NCBI GenBank assembly: GCA_021802025.1
Contig: JAKABC010000023.1
Span: forward strand, 1-15,734
Direction: 5' to 3'
Length of the DNA stretch: 15,734 nucleotides
DNA from: Actinomycetes bacterium
GTDB taxonomy: Bacteria; Actinomycetota; Acidimicrobiia; Acidimicrobiales; RAAP-2
The notes under the pieces are model-generated. The model was given only the letters and a program-made list of their open reading frames with translations, did not search any database and was not told the DNA's origin. The first letter of the stretch is position 1, and each line of letters begins with the position of its first letter. Positions 14,636 to 15,734 of this stretch are shown one piece after another. The position numbers were made by a program, and so were the translations under genes.

Positions 14636-14639
<4 letters not shown>
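13629..14639 (+). CDS. polar amino-acid ABC transporter permease
   Basis: This 336-aa inner-membrane subunit belongs to the HisM/GlnP family. An extra N-terminal span (about 19-38) precedes an outside loop with Cys48 and Cys57. The core then has GLLITLELTVIAMAVGIVLG, WFFRGTPVLVQLLVWY (120-139), the cytoplasmic ATPase-coupling loop AAYMSEIARAGLLSVDEGQVEAATSIG (183-209) and PPTGNEVISMLKTSSLASVI. The longer N-terminus and the basic C-terminal tail (about 295-336) exceed the 220-aa minimum for the family, as in some actinobacterial members. The gene starts at GTG 29 bases after the binding protein with no clear ribosome site, and its stop overlaps the ATPase start (ATGA). Confidence 0.92.
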
Positions 14640-15409
<770 letters not shown>

Positions 15410-15431
15410 CCCCGGCGCCCGAGGGCGTCGA

Positions 15432-15437
15432 TACCAT
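15432..15437 (+). promoter_or_regulatory. -10 element for leader frame, TACCAT
   Basis: TACCAT lies 6 bases before the ATG at 15444, the same hexamer type and spacing as the other leaderless promoters in the window. Confidence 0.45.
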
Positions 15438-15443
15438 GACGCG

Positions 15444-15500
15444 ATGGAGATCTCCGGCGGTGCCCGCCGTCGGCGCCCGGGGCGCGGGGTAGAGACGTGA
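15444..15500 (+). CDS. 18-aa Arg-rich leader peptide frame, coupled to the next gene
   Basis: The frame encodes MEISGGARRRRPGRGVET and stops at TGA (15498-15500), which overlaps the GTG of the next gene as GTGA. Five of 18 residues are arginine, four of them consecutive (codons CGC CGT CGG CGC). It has its own -10 hexamer at leaderless distance. Two possible hairpins lie within it: CGGCGG/CCGCCG (15455-15460 with 15464-15469) and GCGCC/GGCGC (15473-15477 with 15481-15485). The second partly covers the G-rich stretch before the GTG. This layout fits a translated leader that couples or attenuates expression. No homologue is recognised and expression is unproven; chance occurrence in GC-rich sequence is possible. 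Confidence 0.45.
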   Translation: MEISGGARRRRPGRGVET

Positions 15501-15734
15501 GCTACCCCTACGCCGACCGCTTCGAGGTCCACCGCCGACTGCCCGAATCGGGCGTCGAGCGCGACGTCGTGCTGGGCGAGCTCGCGGCGATGGCCGCCGC
15601 CGAGGACCCCACCTGGGAGTCGGGTCAGTGCTCGGGCACGATGTACTGCGGGGACCACGACCACTACGACTTCTTGAACCGGGCCTTCGCCCACTTCAGT
15701 CACGTGAACGTGCTCCAGCGAGACAAGATCGGAA
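15497..15734 (+). CDS. PLP-dependent group II decarboxylase / sphingosine-phosphate-lyase-like, N-terminal part
   Basis: The gene runs off the window edge after 79 codons. The visible part has LPESGVERDVVLGELAAMAA, then DPTWESGQCSGTMYCGDHDHYDFLNRAFAHFSHVNVLQRDKIG. The motif SG-x-x-Y-x-GD-x-x-H-x-x-FLN-x-x-x-x-x-FSH-x-N-x-LQRD is typical of the N-terminal arm of sphingosine-1-phosphate lyase and related group II amino-acid decarboxylases, often labelled aspartate aminotransferase family. The PLP lysine lies outside the window. GTG at 15497 overlaps the leader frame stop, with GGGG (15486-15489) 7 bases before it. The substrate is unknown; a link to the amino-acid importer upstream is only positional. 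Confidence 0.7.
   Translation, partial: MSYPYADRFEVHRRLPESGVERDVVLGELAAMAAAEDPTWESGQCSGTMYCGDHDHYDFLNRAFAHFSHVNVLQRDKIG

Overview
The window is high-GC, densely packed chromosomal DNA of an actinobacterial type. The best guess is a lineage near Acidimicrobiia; that placement is inference from gene content. Supporting signs are a Mycobacterium-like mec-cysO-cysM cysteine module, a one-piece tmRNA with its G-U alanine identity pair next to smpB, GTG starts on about half of the genes, and many genes with a -10 hexamer only 6-7 bases before the start codon (leaderless mRNA). Nearly all of it is ordinary vertically inherited housekeeping sequence. Only the first ~270 bases, beside the 3' end of the tmRNA gene, look possibly foreign.

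Layout. 1-267: possible tail of a recombinase reading toward ssrA. 268-1190 (minus): ssrA tmRNA and smpB, the ribosome-rescue pair. 1235-2957 (plus): mec, cysO and cysM, which make cysteine with a small protein thiocarboxylate as sulfur carrier. 2999-4323: rph and rdgB (3' RNA processing and nucleotide-pool cleaning). 4362-5000: a stand-alone Lon N-terminal-domain protein. 5001-5476 (minus): an FKBP peptidyl-prolyl isomerase and tRNA-Leu(UAG). 5538-8208 (plus): clpP followed, with 1-base overlaps, by both subunits of a Wzm/Wzt polysaccharide exporter. 8205-8867 (minus): a HAD-IB phosphatase. 9009-9644: a 1-Cys peroxiredoxin, then a strong hairpin terminator. 9693-11995 (minus): orn (oligoribonuclease) overlapping an acyl-CoA synthetase. 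12044-12598: dut and tRNA-Gly(GCC). 12715-15409: a complete polar amino-acid ABC importer (binding protein, permease, ATPase). 15444-15734: an 18-codon leader frame coupled to the start of a PLP-dependent group II decarboxylase or sphingosine-phosphate-lyase-like gene, cut by the window edge.

The genes support translation quality control (tmRNA, SmpB, ClpP, Lon-N, FKBP), RNA and nucleotide turnover (RNase PH, Orn, RdgB, Dut), sulfur metabolism, peroxide defence, envelope glycan export and amino-acid uptake. The observations most worth following are a CysO-like carrier with two residues after its Gly-Gly, an Arg-rich leader frame with its own leaderless promoter, and a repeated promoter layout in which a TANNNT hexamer sits 6-7 bases before the start codon. 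No CRISPR array, insertion sequence or replication origin was seen.
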